From Bin80 sp965209015 (GTDB lineage: Bacteria; Bacteroidota; Rhodothermia; Rhodothermales; Bin80), in contig OZ242367.1 of NCBI GenBank assembly GCA_965209015.1, positions 2,294,001 to 2,358,000 on the forward strand: a stretch of DNA of 64,000 nt, read 5' to 3'. The notes under the pieces were generated by a model, which was given only the letters and a program-made list of their open reading frames with translations, ran no database searches and was not told the DNA's origin. The translations under genes were made by a program, and so were the position numbers. Position 1 is the first letter of the stretch; each line of letters opens with the position of its first letter. Positions 56,027 to 63,516 of the stretch are shown in pieces.

Positions 56027-56228
56027 CGAACTCCTCTTCTTTTAATCATGAGAGTGAATATGTAGGTGTCTTGATGCGTACTGCTTAAAGCCCGTGGATT
56101 TCTGATCTAGTGATCTCTCCAGGATGCATCTCTTCGGGCTTGTCTCCCATCTCTATTGAACAAAAACTCAATTCACAGTACTTGCTTCCATGAATCCCTT
56201 CATACTATCTCACCAATCTTGTCCCCGA

Positions 56229-57692
56229 ATGAACATTGACATCCATACATGGCATCTTGGCCTTGCCCTGCGTCCTATACTCCTATCCGTTATAGTGACA
56301 CTTGTAGTGGGATGCAGTCAAAATAGTGAGTTTGTTCAGTCCCCCAATAGTTTTGAAGATAGCCGTCCCATCCTTATTGACGGTGGTAAGGTAATCGTGA
56401 TGGACAGTGTTGGAACCATCTTGGAAGGTGGTGCGGTGCTCCTTGAAGGCGACCGTATCACAGCGATACTTACTGCGGATGCTCCCCGACCAACCGACAC
56501 GGAATTGATTGATGCCTCAGATCATCTAGTTATTCCGGGGCTCATCAATACTCATGGGCATGCTGCCATGTCGCTTTTGCGCGGCCTAGCGGATGATCTT
56601 CCGTTACTCACTTGGCTTAACGACTATATCTTTCCTGCTGAAGCGGCTCTTGTAGCACCTGACTTTGTCTACTGGGGTACCCTACTCTCTTCAATAGAAA
56701 TGCTGAAGAATGGTACAACAACATTCGCAGACATGTATTACTTCCGCGATGACATGGCGCGGGCTACTATTGATGCAGGAATTCGCGCGATCACTGGACC
56801 ACATGTCATTGGCTTTCCGACACCAGACTATGCGACCGCCGATGAATCCCTCGCCGATGCAGCCGAGTTCATGGATAAATACCAGAATCACCCTACCATA
56901 GTCCCAGCCGTTGCTGCGCATGCCCTCTACACCACACCTCTTTCAGCAGTTGAAGCTGCCTTCAGACTCGCTGAACGCTATGATGCCCCCTTTCAGATCC
57001 ATGTTGTTGAAGATTCCTCAGAGGATTCTACAGTCAAGGAGTTAACCGGTATGGGTGTGATTGAGGCACTGGACTCCATTGGCGCACTCAGGCCCGGTAC
57101 TGTCCTTGCACACTCAATCTACTTAACTGATGAGGATTTCGAGCGTCTTGCTGGAAGCGGTGCAGGAGTTGCACACAACCCTCAGAGCAATATGAAGTTA
57201 GGGATTAGTAAAGCAGCTCCCGTCGCTAGGTTGATTGATGCAGGGATCCCTGTGGGCTTAGGAACGGACGGCCCCGCAAGCAACAATGACCTAGATCTAT
57301 TTGACGAGATGGATGCCGCGGCAAAGATTCAGAAATTTATGCTAAGTGATCCTACAATTCTACCAGCGGAAACCGTATTTCGCATGGCAACTATTGGCGG
57401 AGCAAAAGTGCTAAACTTACATCATGAGATTGGATCACTTGAAGTGGGTAAACGAGCAGATATCGCACTAATTCACATGAAGCGCGCTGGACTTTCTCCA
57501 CTTTACCAAGTCTATTCCCACCTTGTTTATGCAGTTCGCGGAAGTGATGTGTCAACTGTAATCGTAAATGGACGTGTCGTAGTGCACAACCGTGAAATCT
57601 TAACCGTAGATGAGAATGAAGTGATTGAGAATGCACGGATTCTTGGGGAGCGGGTGAAACAAGTGTTGACTGAATTGGACAACAGCGAATAA
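56229..57692 (+). CDS. Amidohydrolase lipoprotein, MTA/SAH deaminase-like
   Basis: Metal-dependent hydrolase of 487 aa from the ATZ/TRZ/SAH-deaminase family. The metal-binding motif is GLINTHGHAAMSLLRGLADDLPL, the second site is PFQIHVVEDSSED, a third His is in VLAHSIYLTDEDFERL, and the catalytic Asp is in LGTDGPASNNDLDLFDEM. The closest known members deaminate 5'-methylthioadenosine or S-adenosylhomocysteine in the cytoplasm. Here the N-terminus is a lipoprotein signal peptide (lipobox VVGC at residues 27-30 from ATG 56229; an earlier ATG is at 56190), so it should act in the periplasm or at the outer membrane. The substrate may therefore differ. A single gene. Confidence 0.87.
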   Translation: MNIDIHTWHLGLALRPILLSVIVTLVVGCSQNSEFVQSPNSFEDSRPILIDGGKVIVMDSVGTILEGGAVLLEGDRITAILTADAPRPTDTELIDASDHLVIPGLINTHGHAAMSLLRGLADDLPLLTWLNDYIFPAEAALVAPDFVYWGTLLSSIEMLKNGTTTFADMYYFRDDMARATIDAGIRAITGPHVIGFPTPDYATADESLADAAEFMDKYQNHPTIVPAVAAHALYTTPLSAVEAAFRLAERYDAPFQIHVVEDSSEDSTVKELTGMGVIEALDSIGALRPGTVLAHSIYLTDEDFERLAGSGAGVAHNPQSNMKLGISKAAPVARLIDAGIPVGLGTDGPASNNDLDLFDEMDAAAKIQKFMLSDPTILPAETVFRMATIGGAKVLNLHHEIGSLEVGKRADIALIHMKRAGLSPLYQVYSHLVYAVRGSDVSTVIVNGRVVVHNREILTVDENEVIENARILGERVKQVLTELDNSE

Positions 57693-58427
57693 TTAGCGAG
57701 GATAACTTGATTCAGGTACTATAAGGTAGAAGGATCCACCACGCATTGATGGCGAATGCCTACGCAGCAAAACTGCCTCATATTTTGATGTGACCTATTC
57801 TTACTCGATTGTGAGTCTTCCACTTTACTGGTGATATCAGAACAAAAGTTGAATCTGTGGACTCAAAGGCAGGACGCTCCCTCACAGAAGATGTCCCAGT
57901 TCAGCGGATTGACAACTATCCTACTTCAAGCAGACTGACTGTCCCAGTTGAGCGGAATACACAAAAAAGCTGCCAAGATCATCAAAACCCTCCTGTGGTG
58001 ACCATGAATGCCACGCTCTCAGTGTCAGATGTCTAAGGGTCGCGGAAAGCATCAACAGCTGGATCAAAACCATCAAAGCCTGTACTCGTAGATATTGAAA
58101 TAAGCGGCGGTTCAAAGATGCCATTTACTCTTAGCCTCGGTGGATTAGATCTTATATGTCTATTGGACTACCAAATCCAAACTACTACGCTTAAGGATAA
58201 CGCACCGAAATTAGACTCTTAGCTGTAATCCGCTCCCCGATGACTTAGATAAACGCCTGAGACGATTCCGTTTCAGAACTTTGATCAAAGCTTGACGCAT
58301 CGTTGGATCCTCCGTAACGGACAATTCAATAGTGGCTTATCCAGCATATGGTTAGCCGAGTTTGGAGTTGATCAGGGATATCTCATTTGGGGCTTATTTC
58401 GGTAGTGTTCCTGAAAAGATGGAGAGT
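57693..58427. other. Gene-free stretch with IS-end-like repeats
   Basis: No intact gene. It holds two copies of a 17-bp motif (listed separately). A 67-aa minus-strand frame at 57921-58124 ends among these repeats and has no family I recognise. It borders the PIN-domain module and looks like insertion debris. Confidence 0.5.
57892..57956 (+). repeat. Two direct copies of a 17-bp IS-end-like motif
   Basis: TGTCCCAGTTCAGCGGA (57892-57908) and TGTCCCAGTTGAGCGGA (57940-57956) differ at one position and repeat with a 48-bp period. They begin with TG, as expected at IS21-type ends, which often carry several copies of a terminal motif. The assignment to that family is inference. Confidence 0.5.
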
Positions 58428-58907
58428 TTAAAAGTCCAGTTCAGGTTCCGTTGTAATAAAAGGTTCAACAATTTTGACTTCTTGTCCGAGTTTGTTTTTG
58501 AATTTTCTATCATATTCCATCAGTTTGCGGTCATATGTTTCAAACCGAGATACATTTGATTCTATGACTGTTGCCAGATGGCCAGCATCTTTAATCTGTA
58601 TGTTATGATATTCCCATTTCAATTCTCGCGCTCGATCAGCGACAGATCTTGTCAAGTCTGCTATTTTAATAAAACTGTACTGAAAGAGGTCTCTGATTTT
58701 CTGTTTTGAGTTTTCGTCGTAACGTTGATCTTCATCTAGCCATAGCACCTCAAACAAGGTTATTGATGAGGTTACGATTATGGTTTTATTCTCTTGGGCT
58801 GCTCTAAGTATAGCATGACATTGTATTATTCTTTCGGGTTCTTCCTTGAGATAGGCGAGAAACGCGCAACTATCCCAATATCTGAGAGTAAGGCCAGATT
58901 GGTTCAT
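58428..58907 (-). CDS. PIN-domain ribonuclease (VapC-like)
   Basis: Small nuclease of 159 aa. The four acidic residues that bind Mg/Mn in PIN domains are in place: D12 (RYWDSCAFLAYL), E53 (ITLFEVLW), D107 (IQIKDAGHLATVI) and D126 (FETYDRKLM). PIN toxins of the VapC type cut RNA, often tRNA or rRNA, and are held by an antitoxin. Here the upstream partner is not a short VapB-type protein but a 256-aa protein, whose stop overlaps the PIN start by 4 nt (ATGA). Last gene of a three-gene unit in an accessory region. Confidence 0.83.
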   Translation of the reverse strand: MNQSGLTLRYWDSCAFLAYLKEEPERIIQCHAILRAAQENKTIIVTSSITLFEVLWLDEDQRYDENSKQKIRDLFQYSFIKIADLTRSVADRARELKWEYHNIQIKDAGHLATVIESNVSRFETYDRKLMEYDRKFKNKLGQEVKIVEPFITTEPELDF

Positions 58908-59674
58908 TGGAGAATACCTCTTATTTCAGATAATGGTGTCAGTTCGCCGTCTGGTCTGAACACTTCTATTTTCTCTGCTTTGACGCTTGTGGGTAGGCCC
59001 TTACTGTTGTATTTGACTATGCCATGAACCGAAACGCGTTTTCTGAAAGCAGCTATGGCCTCTGATTCTAATTGGGGATCGTCTGTGAGACAATCCACAG
59101 ATAGTCCATCAAGACTTCGATACACCACCATTTTGAAGCCCTTTCGATCTGTTAACGTTCTCAATTCTCCCTCAACGTTTCCAATTGCAGAATGAGGCTT
59201 CTTTGGTTCAAGTAGCTGGTGTACGTTGCGTGCAATTTTCGGAGACAGTTTAATGATTTGCTCATTAGAATGAATAAAAACTTTTTTGCCTTCTTCCTTA
59301 GTACCCAAATCTGCAATGCTGCAAATATACTTCAATGCTCTGTCATCAAAGGCATGAGACCAATGCGTAGCTCCAGGTTCATGCGATTCTAATTGCATCA
59401 AACCCTCATAGATTATAGGAGCAACCTTCAGTGCCGTTTGCATTGAACCTTCCTTGTCGGGATAAGGAGTCGCCCTAATTTGCATACTGCCTTTTTCAAC
59501 CGAGATCGCCCAATCCGAAGCTCCCGCATTGGAAGATACTGCTTGTGTCACCTCGCTAAGGAGTCCAACAAACGCTTTGATGCTATCCCCAAATTCCTCA
59601 AGACTAAACACTCCATCAAGACGCAGTTCTACCATTTTTTTGACATCTTCGGGAAATTTATCGAAATGGTTCAT
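58904..59674 (-). CDS. Hypothetical protein (256 aa) coupled to the PIN nuclease
   Basis: Middle gene of the module. The N-terminal third is helical and acidic (FPEDVKKMVELRLDGVFSLEEFG) with a strand-rich part from SDWAISVEKGSMQIRATPYP. The C-terminal half is mixed alpha/beta (GVVYR-like MVVYRSLDGLSVDCLTDD, VSVHGIVKYNSKGLPTSVKAEKIEVF) and could bind nucleic acid or a ligand. I recognise no named family. Both ends overlap neighbours by 4 nt, so it is translated with them in a fixed ratio. By position it may be the antitoxin or a sensor for the PIN protein. It is far larger than known VapB antitoxins. Confidence 0.7.
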   Translation of the reverse strand: MNHFDKFPEDVKKMVELRLDGVFSLEEFGDSIKAFVGLLSEVTQAVSSNAGASDWAISVEKGSMQIRATPYPDKEGSMQTALKVAPIIYEGLMQLESHEPGATHWSHAFDDRALKYICSIADLGTKEEGKKVFIHSNEQIIKLSPKIARNVHQLLEPKKPHSAIGNVEGELRTLTDRKGFKMVVYRSLDGLSVDCLTDDPQLESEAIAAFRKRVSVHGIVKYNSKGLPTSVKAEKIEVFRPDGELTPLSEIRGILQ

Positions 59675-59853
59675 ATGGTTATGAAGTTGTATTCTAAAGA
59701 TTTAACAAAACAATAAATAACACGTTCTACGGCTTCTTGTTTTTCTCTGCTACAATTCTTGCTAATTTGATTGAAGTCTAACGCAATAACGATAGCGCTC
59801 TGCTTCGTTCCAAATATCTCTGTGCAAGAATGGCAATCTCTTCCTCTGCTCAT
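59671..59853 (-). CDS. Small hypothetical protein (60 aa) heading the PIN module
   Basis: Begins MSRGRDCHSCTEIFGTKQ with a C-x-x-C pair at residues 7-10, followed by a hydrophobic strand (SAIVIALDFNQ) and a basic, then hydrophobic end (VERVIYCFVKSLEYN). Its stop overlaps the ATG of the 256-aa gene by ATGA. The tight coupling and conserved order suggest it is real, although it is short and I recognise no family. It could be a DNA-binding autorepressor or zinc-binding adaptor. An operator-like repeat lies 60-140 bp upstream. Confidence 0.5.
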   Translation of the reverse strand: MSRGRDCHSCTEIFGTKQSAIVIALDFNQISKNCSREKQEAVERVIYCFVKSLEYNFITI

Positions 59854-59912
59854 TTAATCGCACGATGACCTAAGTTTTGTGTGTTCATAGATATAGAGTA
59901 CAGCTCTAGATG

Positions 59913-59994
59913 TACATGATAAAGAGTTCCATATGGTGAGCGTGAATCAGTACCATTTCCTGTCCTGTAAGTATATCATGTATATAGTATATAC
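59913..59994 (-). promoter_or_regulatory. Operator-like repeats upstream of the PIN module
   Basis: TACATGATA (59913-59921) and its reverse complement TATCATGTA (59974-59982) flank the likely promoter, and GTATAT (59971-59976) and ATATAC (59989-59994) form a second short dyad. Autoregulated toxin-antitoxin operons often carry such sites just upstream of the first gene (start 59853). No protein binding is shown. Confidence 0.4.
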
Positions 59995-60213
59995 CCGAAA
60001 TCTTTTGGGAGTAACTAACTGAGTACGGTGTTGGAGTGATCCACGAAGTGAAAGATCATTGATTATCAGACAAAGTTTTTGATTTCAGATAGTATTCGTT
60101 ACGATTCTGCATATGAATGCACAGCAGATGAGACGCATCAACTCATCGGGTAATTTTCTCCTTACTTGAATAGACGGGGTAACCTCAGTGTAGATCAACC
60201 GGAGGATACATAA

Positions 60214-60282
60214 ATGGGGAACGTTGAGGATAAAATCATTTCACTCAATACCGAAGTAGATCAATTGGGCCCCAAAAAGTAA
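60214..60282 (+). CDS. Tiny ORF (22 aa) with a strong Shine-Dalgarno
   Basis: ATG at 60214 follows GGAGG (60201-60205) at a good distance and ends at TAA 60280-60282. The peptide is MGNVEDKIISLNTEVDQLGP plus two Lys, acidic and helix-prone. It could be a leader peptide or the surviving head of a lost gene. The ribosome site is its only support. Confidence 0.2.
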   Translation: MGNVEDKIISLNTEVDQLGPKK

Positions 60283-60490
60283 CTTTGTGATGGGGGAAGT
60301 AGCTTCGTACGGTCACAAAACAGCATGGTTAGGAGTAAAGTAGACACTTTCAAAGGCATGTTGTCTCCAAGACTATAGCTTGAAAAGCCGATGAGACAAA
60401 TATTTTCAACTCCGACCTTGTATCCTCAAATCTACCTTAGTTATTTCACAATCCATAACCTCTGATAGATACAGCAATCTAAACTCATAT

Positions 60491-61237
60491 CTATCGATAC
60501 GCCACTGACAACAAGATACCTGTTGCAACGGATACATTTAATGAGTTGACATCTCCCTTGATGGGAATTGATATCAACTTATCACATTCTCGTTCGGTAT
60601 CCACAAATAAACCTCTCCCCTCGCTCCCAATAACTAAGGCTACGGGGCACTGCCAATCCACATTCCAAATAGAGCATTCCCCATTGGCAGAGGATCCATA
60701 GATGAAATACCCTCGTTCTTTGAGTTCGGGAATGATGTCCGCAAGCCTTTGAATCCGGGCAATCGGTATCCGCGTAGCTGTGCCACTACTTGCCTTTACC
60801 ATGGCTGGGGTGACTGAGGCCATGTGATGAGAACATACAATCAATCCGTTCACATCAAACGCGACGGCAGAACGGACAATCGCACCGAAATTTCGGGGAT
60901 CCTGAATGCCATCCAATAGCAATATGCGCGGGCGGTTTGCCCGAACTGAGTCAAGATCTGGCGCAATTGAAGCCAACATATCCGAATAATCCATATAGGA
61001 AAATGTGGACTGAAGAGCCACAATCCCCTGATGAGCAACCTTCCCTACAAGGCGCCGGAGGCCGCCGGATGGTAAAACTTGTATTGGGATTTTGGATTTG
61101 GAGGCTAGACTTTTGATATAGCCCAAACCACGGGTACCTTGTTGAATGCATACCTTATCTATGGATGCCGAATCATGCTCCAGAGCCTCCCGAACTGCAT
61201 TGCGACCCGTGATGATAACTGAGGAATCAATGGGCAT
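60491..61237 (-). CDS. rlmB: TrmH/SpoU-family RNA 2'-O-methyltransferase, RlmB-like
   Basis: Enzyme of 248 aa that methylates the 2'-hydroxyl of a guanosine in 23S rRNA (G2251 in E. coli). An N-terminal substrate-binding part begins IITGRNAVREALEHDSASIDKV. The SPOUT knot domain has ILLLDGIQDPRNFGAIVRSA (motif 1 with the conserved Asn and Arg), VKASSGTATRIPIARI and PVALVIGSEGRGL (motif 2), ending in LNVSVATGILL (motif 3). I took ATG 61237 over the TTG at 61267 because it aligns with the family start. It overlaps the decarboxylase gene by 11 nt. Confidence 0.88.
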   Translation of the reverse strand: MPIDSSVIITGRNAVREALEHDSASIDKVCIQQGTRGLGYIKSLASKSKIPIQVLPSGGLRRLVGKVAHQGIVALQSTFSYMDYSDMLASIAPDLDSVRANRPRILLLDGIQDPRNFGAIVRSAVAFDVNGLIVCSHHMASVTPAMVKASSGTATRIPIARIQRLADIIPELKERGYFIYGSSANGECSIWNVDWQCPVALVIGSEGRGLFVDTERECDKLISIPIKGDVNSLNVSVATGILLSVAYR

Positions 61238-62624
61238 GAGATTCAACAAAACCTGCGAGAGAGTCAACTAGCGATTCGGCAAAATTAGCCTGCTCAGGCC
61301 GCATGAGTACACTTCTTAGAATCCGAACCTCATCCTGATCTACTTGGGCAGAGGGCATCCGAGTGCACAAATTCTCCGAACGTACACGTAGGACACTCAC
61401 AAATACCGGATTCGTTGTTGAGGTCATTGAATGCTCAAATAAAGCCTGCGACGCCTGATCAATCTCGCTCACAAAATTTGATCTCAACTCTGGAAAATAA
61501 CATACAATATCCAACTCTGGTTGACCCCAGCTTCGCAGGGGTGTATCTTCCAGTGCAGTATGCCAGCGCTGTGCTGCTTCTAAGCATGCATGAAGAATGG
61601 GCCCCAAGCCCCGGTCAGCGGATAGTGGTAGTAACTGTAGAGTCAGCCACAATGCTCCGGCTGCTGCTCCAGCCCGTGAACACTCCAGACTGATTTCACC
61701 CAGATGAAGATCTTCACTTGAAAAGTATGTGTAGGGTGAATCATGCAGGTAGTACTGGGCCACCTCAGGATCACGATATAGGATGCAACCACAGCCGTAA
61801 GGTTGTAGTCCATGCTTATGAGGATCAAGCACAACGGAGTCCGCATCTTTTATTGCATCAAGATTTTGTGCAACAATCGGATCCAGAATTTTACTACCGC
61901 TGAGAAGCCTGAAAAAGCCTCCATAAGCGGCGTCTACATGGACACGAACGTCATATTGTCTGCATAGGGGTAATGCCTCAGCGATTGGGTCAACAACCCC
62001 CAGGCTGGTTGTGCCAGCCGTCAATACTACCGTTCCAATCTTCTGAGATTGAAGAAGTTTTTCAAGGCTCTCAAGATCAATTTGACCATCTGGCCCTGTT
62101 GCCACATGCTCAACAGAGATGCCGAGTACATGGCCCATTCTAGCATGTGTGTAATGCGCGTCTTCACTGACCGCAATCGCTTGATCTGGATGTTGTTCTC
62201 GGCTGACAAAGAGTGCTTCAAGATTGGCAATCGTTCCACTGGTGGTCAAGTGTCCTAATGCGTGTTCTGGAAATTCTAGCATCTCAGCAATTTTAGCTAC
62301 AACCTCTTTTTCCATGGCTGCAGTTGGTGGTCCGCCATCAAGTGCATGATTGTTGGGATTGATTCGCATTGCCGTCAGGTACCCCAGGATCGCAACTGGA
62401 TGGGGAGGCTTGAGCATTTGTCCTGCGTAGCGAGGATGAAAGAAGGGGTAATTCCCCGCAAGACGATTCACATAAGTTTGATATGTAGCACTTAATTCTT
62501 CGTGATCAACCCGAAGCGAGGGGTGAATCTCATATGCCCCCCACCGTGCTTCCCATGTGCTCACACAGCGGTCGGCCTCTTTGAGCCACCCCCCGAGTGA
62601 TTGTGCTGCCACGGGCTGAATCAT
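61227..62624 (-). CDS. Group II PLP-dependent amino-acid decarboxylase
   Basis: Pyridoxal-phosphate enzyme of 465 aa, similar to aromatic-L-amino-acid, glutamate and tyrosine decarboxylases. Key blocks are TTSGTIANLEALFVSRE, the PLP-binding Asp/Ala/His in RVHVDAAYGGFFRLL, and the Schiff-base Lys in VLDPHKHGLQPYGCGC. ISLECSRAGAAAGALWLTLQLL is also typical. I chose ATG 62624, one codon past the lgt stop, over an in-frame Met within lgt. The order hisS-lgt-decarboxylase-rlmB is compact and probably one transcript. The amino acid used is not evident. Confidence 0.88.
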   Translation of the reverse strand: MIQPVAAQSLGGWLKEADRCVSTWEARWGAYEIHPSLRVDHEELSATYQTYVNRLAGNYPFFHPRYAGQMLKPPHPVAILGYLTAMRINPNNHALDGGPPTAAMEKEVVAKIAEMLEFPEHALGHLTTSGTIANLEALFVSREQHPDQAIAVSEDAHYTHARMGHVLGISVEHVATGPDGQIDLESLEKLLQSQKIGTVVLTAGTTSLGVVDPIAEALPLCRQYDVRVHVDAAYGGFFRLLSGSKILDPIVAQNLDAIKDADSVVLDPHKHGLQPYGCGCILYRDPEVAQYYLHDSPYTYFSSEDLHLGEISLECSRAGAAAGALWLTLQLLPLSADRGLGPILHACLEAAQRWHTALEDTPLRSWGQPELDIVCYFPELRSNFVSEIDQASQALFEHSMTSTTNPVFVSVLRVRSENLCTRMPSAQVDQDEVRILRSVLMRPEQANFAESLVDSLAGFVESHAH

Positions 62625-62625
62625 G

Positions 62626-63516
62626 TCACTTCCTTCGCGTGGTAATCCCCAGCCCAATAATCCCAACAAGTATCATAACTACCGAAATTACCTCAGCCTG
62701 TGTCACCTGCATTCCAAAAAGATCAAATAAATTGTTGACTCGAATCTGCTCAATCAGTAGACGTTCAACACCAAAAAAGAAAATGGTTAACGAGGTGAGC
62801 CATCCAGCCTTGAACGGATGATTACGCAAACTCCAAAGTACTGCGAATAACACCGTCGCCATTATAAATTCGTAGATAGACGTTGGATATACCCCAGACT
62901 CGGGGAGTGTATGACCCAAAATATTATTCGGGTACGTCTCTCCCCAGAGCCAATCAGGAATAAAGCCTGGCTTCGCATCTGGATTGGAGGGAATCCCCCA
63001 GTCTCCATCACCCGCAAGGTGGCAACCGATTCGACCAATGCCGTAGGCCAACATGACGGTAGGGAGTGCTGCATCCACAAAAATCGGAATACTCACCTTA
63101 TGCTTCCGAACATACCAGGTAATCCCCACGGCTGCAAAAATTAGCCCTCCATAAAAAGTGAGCCCCCCCTGAGAAAAAATCATGGCCTGGGGATCTAGTA
63201 CGAAGTCCCCCCAATTTTCCAGAATGTGAAAGATCTTTGCACCGATGATTCCCCCTGCCACAGCAATTACGGTGACCGTCCCCACCAATGCTGCTGGATT
63301 TGCCTCTACTTTGTTCTTTTTTCCACGCTTTTCTTTTGAGGGGATCTTCACAGCTTCTATCGTTCCATTCCTGTACAACCGATCCAGTTCCTGCCGCATG
63401 AGCCATGAGGCGATCAGAAAAGCGATCGCCATCATTGCGCCAAACGAATAGATTGTAATTGAATTTGTCCCTAAAAATTCAATTGGAATCGGAATCTCAA
63501 GTAGGCGTGGGTACAT
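62626..63516 (-). CDS. lgt: Prolipoprotein diacylglyceryl transferase
   Basis: Integral inner-membrane enzyme (296 aa) that attaches diacylglycerol from phosphatidylglycerol to the lipobox Cys of prolipoproteins. Seven or so hydrophobic segments are seen. The signature GGLTFYGGLIFAAVG is present, as is AYGIGRIGCHLAGDGDWGIPS, which carries the essential Arg and the Gly-rich Lgt block. It serves the many lipoproteins encoded in this window. A basic insertion of about 15 residues (KIPSKEKRGKKNKVEAN) after the first helices is unusual. It overlaps hisS by 20 nt. Confidence 0.94.
   Translation of the reverse strand: MYPRLLEIPIPIEFLGTNSITIYSFGAMMAIAFLIASWLMRQELDRLYRNGTIEAVKIPSKEKRGKKNKVEANPAALVGTVTVIAVAGGIIGAKIFHILENWGDFVLDPQAMIFSQGGLTFYGGLIFAAVGITWYVRKHKVSIPIFVDAALPTVMLAYGIGRIGCHLAGDGDWGIPSNPDAKPGFIPDWLWGETYPNNILGHTLPESGVYPTSIYEFIMATVLFAVLWSLRNHPFKAGWLTSLTIFFFGVERLLIEQIRVNNLFDLFGMQVTQAEVISVVMILVGIIGLGITTRRK

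Larger units (their letters stand above)
59854..60490. other. Gene-free stretch with operator-like repeats and a tiny SD-led ORF
   Basis: Contains the repeated TACATGATA motif near the PIN module and a 22-codon frame led by GGAGG. I see no larger gene and no RNA gene. The 3' end of rlmB lies at its right border. Confidence 0.45.
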
